A DNA stretch of 6,658 bases from Candidatus Hydrogenedentota bacterium. Its GTDB lineage: Bacteria; Hydrogenedentota; Hydrogenedentia; Hydrogenedentales; SLHB01. The position numbers and the translations under genes are program-made. Position 1 is the first letter of the stretch. Each line of letters starts with the position of its first letter. The stretch covers positions 1 through 6,658 of the forward strand of contig JAJDAB010000283.1 in assembly GCA_029262095.1 (NCBI GenBank). The letters are read 5' to 3'. Under the pieces are notes generated by a model that did not search any database, was not told the origin of the DNA, and saw nothing but the letters and a program-made list of their open reading frames with translations. This document shows, piece by piece, positions 4,758 through 6,658 of this stretch.

Positions 4758-5482
4758 GCACGGACGAAGAGCGTACTCAAGAACTGGCGAGAATTCAGGG
4801 CGACGCGAAGTTGGTCGGAGTTGGTGAGGCTCTCGCGAGCGCCGTACTCGAATGTATATTGTCAGAGGTACCAGGCTTTCGCGGAGTACATAGTGCTATT
4901 CAGTCGTATCGTTCAAAGAGGGACGTGGACATCCAAACAAACATTGTCAGTGCGCTGGAATCCGGAGAGTTTGAACTTACACCAGAAATATTAGAGTCGG
5001 ACACTTTCATTCATGGAGTATTTACCATTGTGCGGGCGGCTTCAAGAACCACAGTTCAAAAAAAACAACGCATTTTCGCATTGCTACTTAGCGGGACACT
5101 TGCAGACTCAGCTGAAGGCGATATGGACGAGTTCGAAGAACTGGTACGAATCACCGAAGGGCTTTCACTTCTTGAAATGAAAATACTGTTACGAGTCGCG
5201 CGCTCTACGAATACGACAAAAGATGGTATCCCGGGATTCTCTTTGAACAGACACGATGGCACGCTCAGGCTGCCGAGCGTAGAGGACGAGTTCGGACTGA
5301 ATACACATGAAATGCACGGGATGCTAAATCGATTACAAGGTGCGGGACTATTGAGAAGTCGCCTCACTGGTGCGCAGTCACACCAGTTCACGTACTGGGA
5401 GACTAGCGGGCTTTATGATAGATGGAGTAAAACCATCTCTGGTTTGGAAGAGGAAGTCCTCCAAGACGAACCGCGACTATGA
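4754..5482 (+). CDS. uncharacterised 242-aa protein with winged-helix-like C-terminus, integrase-linked cargo
   Basis: I cannot assign a function. The start overlaps the integrase stop (ATGA), so expression is probably coupled to the integrase. Residues 20-55 form a hydrophobic to amphipathic stretch with a Pro-Gly break (LASAVLECILSEVPGF), then a basic YRSKRDVD segment, which may associate with membrane. Residues 99-145 carry a helical pattern (KKQRIFALLLSGTLAD, then an acidic linker, then LSLLEMKILLRVAR) that I loosely associate with uncharacterised phage and island proteins. Residues about 172-205 (EDEFGLNTHEMHGML, then LQGAGLLRSR) fit a winged helix-turn-helix. No catalytic motif is visible. 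Placement after int and before two small membrane proteins suggests accessory cargo, perhaps superinfection exclusion or defence; this is inference. Confidence 0.75.
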   Translation: MSTDEERTQELARIQGDAKLVGVGEALASAVLECILSEVPGFRGVHSAIQSYRSKRDVDIQTNIVSALESGEFELTPEILESDTFIHGVFTIVRAASRTTVQKKQRIFALLLSGTLADSAEGDMDEFEELVRITEGLSLLEMKILLRVARSTNTTKDGIPGFSLNRHDGTLRLPSVEDEFGLNTHEMHGMLNRLQGAGLLRSRLTGAQSHQFTYWETSGLYDRWSKTISGLEEEVLQDEPRL

Positions 5483-5595
5483 GCGGCGCACATTGGAACT
5501 TCATGCTGTTCGGCGCGGCGTTGGTACTGTTGGTTGTGCTGGACGGGTTGAACGCGGCGCTTATGGGGTTGGAAGGCGAACGGGACGATGGCTGA
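5479..5595 (+). CDS. 38-aa single-span membrane peptide
   Basis: ATG 5479 overlaps the previous stop (ATGA) and the frame runs 38 codons to TGA at 5593-5595. The peptide starts MSGAHWNF, has one hydrophobic span at about residues 8-31 (MLFGAALVLLVVLDGL at its core) and ends with a charged tail (EGERDDG). The next gene starts 8 nt before this stop. The tight overlaps on both sides and clear membrane character argue that it is a real gene. The function is unknown; a small membrane partner of one of the adjacent proteins is plausible. It does not look like a major coat protein, because no signal peptide or basic DNA-contact tail is seen. Confidence 0.6.
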   Translation: MSGAHWNFMLFGAALVLLVVLDGLNAALMGLEGERDDG

Positions 5596-6217
5596 TTGGC
5601 CGCAAGCAGTAGGTGAATGGCTTGGCTCTGATGAAGCCGCGAATTTCGCAAAGATATTGAGGGACATCGTAATCGCATTCTGCGCACCGTTGGGAATATT
5701 TATTTCGTACAAGGGGCTAGTGGCGTGGCGGAAGCAACTCCGGGGAACATCTGAACATGAACAGGCGCGCAATACTTTGTTGGCTGCGTACATGATTCGT
5801 GAACAGATAAAACCTATACGCAACAGAATCAAAACCTATTCGACCCCGGACGAAGAAACGGAATCCATTGAGGATAGAATCGGGCCTAATCTTGAAAAGT
5901 ACTTTTTCGAACCGCTTTGGAAGGAGGTGCTTGAATCAACAAATGAACTACGTCTCGAATCGCTCAAAGGAAGTGTCTATTGGCCCGAAATAGAAGATAA
6001 ATCAAATCATGTAGTTGATATTGTTCAGGAGCTTTGGAGTGCGATTATCGTATTTGTAGAGTACAAGAAAACCGGTGAGTTTTCTCCTGGAAGATTTAGC
6101 CTAGCCGAAGTCCACGATATGGTGAACGAGCGAGGTGATGGCAATGACGTTTTGGGAAACAAACTCGAGGCGGCTGTTACCGACATACAGGAGTATCTGC
6201 AACCCAAACTACATTGA
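5588..6217 (+). CDS. uncharacterised 209-aa membrane-anchored protein
   Basis: The ATG at 5588 overlaps the 38-aa gene by 8 nt; GGAAGG (5571-5576) is a possible ribosome site 11 nt upstream. A single membrane span lies at about residues 24-45 (ILRDIVIAFCAPLGIFIS), followed by WRKQLRGTSEHEQARN and a helical, charged, probably cytoplasmic domain of ~160 residues. The span, the WR-x-Q-x-x-G turn and a helix with Ala-Arg then Arg-Glu recall unnamed hypothetical proteins I have seen near phage genes, but I cannot name a family. There is no enzyme motif. It is the last gene of the integrase operon; the terminator at 6385 follows. Regulation of the cargo or exclusion at the membrane is possible; there is no direct evidence. 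Confidence 0.75.
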   Translation: MADWPQAVGEWLGSDEAANFAKILRDIVIAFCAPLGIFISYKGLVAWRKQLRGTSEHEQARNTLLAAYMIREQIKPIRNRIKTYSTPDEETESIEDRIGPNLEKYFFEPLWKEVLESTNELRLESLKGSVYWPEIEDKSNHVVDIVQELWSAIIVFVEYKKTGEFSPGRFSLAEVHDMVNERGDGNDVLGNKLEAAVTDIQEYLQPKLH

Positions 6218-6384
6218 GTCTGTAAGTGGGCATTCCGCCCGTTGAAAATAGAAGCGCCCGCCACCCATAGCGGCTAAGCATGCCGCTGACGCCCACATTG
6301 GCGCGCTAAACCGAACACGTGGAAAGCCAATAGTAGCAAAGGTTTTCTTGCGATATCCGCCTGAATGCAAGCATATTCCGAACA
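6218..6384 (+). other. structured noncoding stretch after the integrase operon
   Basis: No convincing gene lies here. Inverted repeats are dense: GTGGGC (6226-6231) with GCCCAC (6291-6296), GCGCC (6254-6258) with GGCGC (6300-6304), and AGCGGC (6269-6274) with GCCGCT (6282-6287) around a 7-nt loop. They can form a branched fold in DNA or in the operon's 3' UTR. From about 6310 to 6384 nothing stands out. The function is unknown. Confidence 0.4.
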
Positions 6385-6416
6385 CCCCGGCTGGCTGCGT
6401 GCTGGCCGGGGTTTTC
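6385..6416 (+). terminator. strong intrinsic terminator
   Basis: CCCCGGCTGGC (6385-6395) pairs with GCTGGCCGGGG (6401-6411) over 11 bp with two G-T wobbles and a TGCGT loop, followed directly by TTTTC. It faces the + strand and probably ends the integrase operon transcript. Confidence 0.85.
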
Positions 6417-6422
6417 TATTCC

Positions 6423-6453
6423 TTGACACCGGGAGCGGCAACTGTGCTACATT
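6423..6453 (+). promoter_or_regulatory. sigma70-type promoter
   Basis: A perfect -35 box TTGACA (6423-6428) is followed by TGTGCTACATT. The -10 can be read as CTACAT (18-bp spacer) or TACATT (19 bp). It starts right after the terminator, so a new transcription unit begins here and continues past the right edge. Confidence 0.6.
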
Positions 6454-6593
6454 ACCTACGAGTCAAGTCGCGACCCGATCGATGCACGGCAAGGCATGGG
6501 CTACACTCCGGGGGCAGACTCTCAGCGGTCGCGGCGTCCCTCCCACCGGCAACTCTCAACGGGTGCGTTGCGCCCAGGTTAGGAGCCGTGCCT
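6454..6593 (+). other. about 140-nt leader between promoter and the next start codon
   Basis: The leader is GC-rich with no convincing short ORF. A small hairpin GGGTGC-GTT-GCGCCC (6561-6575) lies just upstream of the ribosome site AGGAG (6581-6585). The length and structure would suit a regulated leader, but I recognise no riboswitch class. Confidence 0.35.
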
Positions 6594-6658
6594 ATGTCAC
6601 TTCCCGCAAGACCCTGTAACTACTTCAACGGGCGAACTATGCCCAAAAACAGAGGGAC
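6594..6658 (+). CDS. start of an unidentified gene (3' truncated)
   Basis: ATG 6594 follows AGGAG (6581-6585) by 8 nt and stays open to the right edge (21 complete codons, MSLPARPCNYFNGRT and on). A second in-frame ATG lies at 6639. Too little is visible to name a product. It is supported by the ribosome site and the upstream promoter. Confidence 0.4.
   Translation, partial: MSLPARPCNYFNGRTMPKNRG

Noticed and set aside
6300..6306. GGCGCGC as a second att copy marking the right end of the element
   Set aside because: It matches the att core over only 7 GC-rich bases; flanking bases differ and no T-arm is present.
6254..6310. A tRNA-like element starting GCGCCCG that could complement the att acceptor strand
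   Set aside because: There is no D-arm or T-arm consensus, the 7-nt loop lacks T33, and no CCA end follows. Treated as generic structured DNA.
6365..6619. An 84-codon + strand ORF
   Set aside because: It runs straight through a strong intrinsic terminator and a promoter, and its product shows no recognisable pattern.
1..6658. CRISPR array, insertion sequence or transposase
   Set aside because: No regularly spaced repeats of suitable length, terminal inverted repeats or transposase motifs were seen.

Overview
The window looks like part of a filamentous-phage (inovirus-type) genome or prophage from a diderm bacterium. All convincing genes are on the + strand. The gene order putative pI/Zot-type assembly protein, outer-membrane secretin, hairpin-rich intergenic region, rolling-circle Rep matches the gI-gIV-intergenic-gII order of Ff phages. 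A secretin only makes sense in a host with an outer membrane. The host cannot be named from the sequence; clear Shine-Dalgarno sites and a 3' tRNA-Arg(CCG) segment with encoded CCA show that it is bacterial.

Layout. Positions 2-796 are the 3' part of a gene whose C-terminal region looks like a GspC/PilP/pI-type periplasmic domain. A lipoprotein secretin (303-1682) starts inside it in another frame, so about 494 bp code twice. The end of the secretin gene holds a 55-nt foldback (1567-1621). More hairpins follow at 1688-1714, 1718-1731, 1860-1898 and 1969-1996, around the start of rep (1929-3134). A small MerR/AlpA-type helix-turn-helix protein (3134-3382) is coupled to rep. Then come phased short repeats and the 3' half of a tRNA-Arg(CCG) gene (about 3508-3554), read here as a phage attachment site. 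After it lie an operator-like inverted repeat with a promoter and a tyrosine integrase (3678-4757). The integrase starts a tightly overlapping operon with three unrecognised genes: a 242-aa protein with a winged-helix-like end, a 38-aa membrane peptide and a 209-aa membrane-anchored protein. A structured noncoding stretch, a strong intrinsic terminator (6385-6416), a promoter and a leader with the start of a further ORF close the window.

How it works together. Rep would drive rolling-circle replication from the intergenic hairpins. The pI-like protein and secretin would export the virion. The helix-turn-helix protein and integrase flank the att site as an excision/integration module. The three genes after the integrase have no evident role in replication or assembly and look like cargo, possibly for superinfection exclusion or defence (inference).

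Most notable points: the dual-coding overlap, where the secretin's third-position T content changes exactly at the other frame's stop codon; the long hairpin, a packaging-signal candidate; the switch from T/G-rich to A/C-rich + strand at the att site; and the integrase-linked cargo operon.
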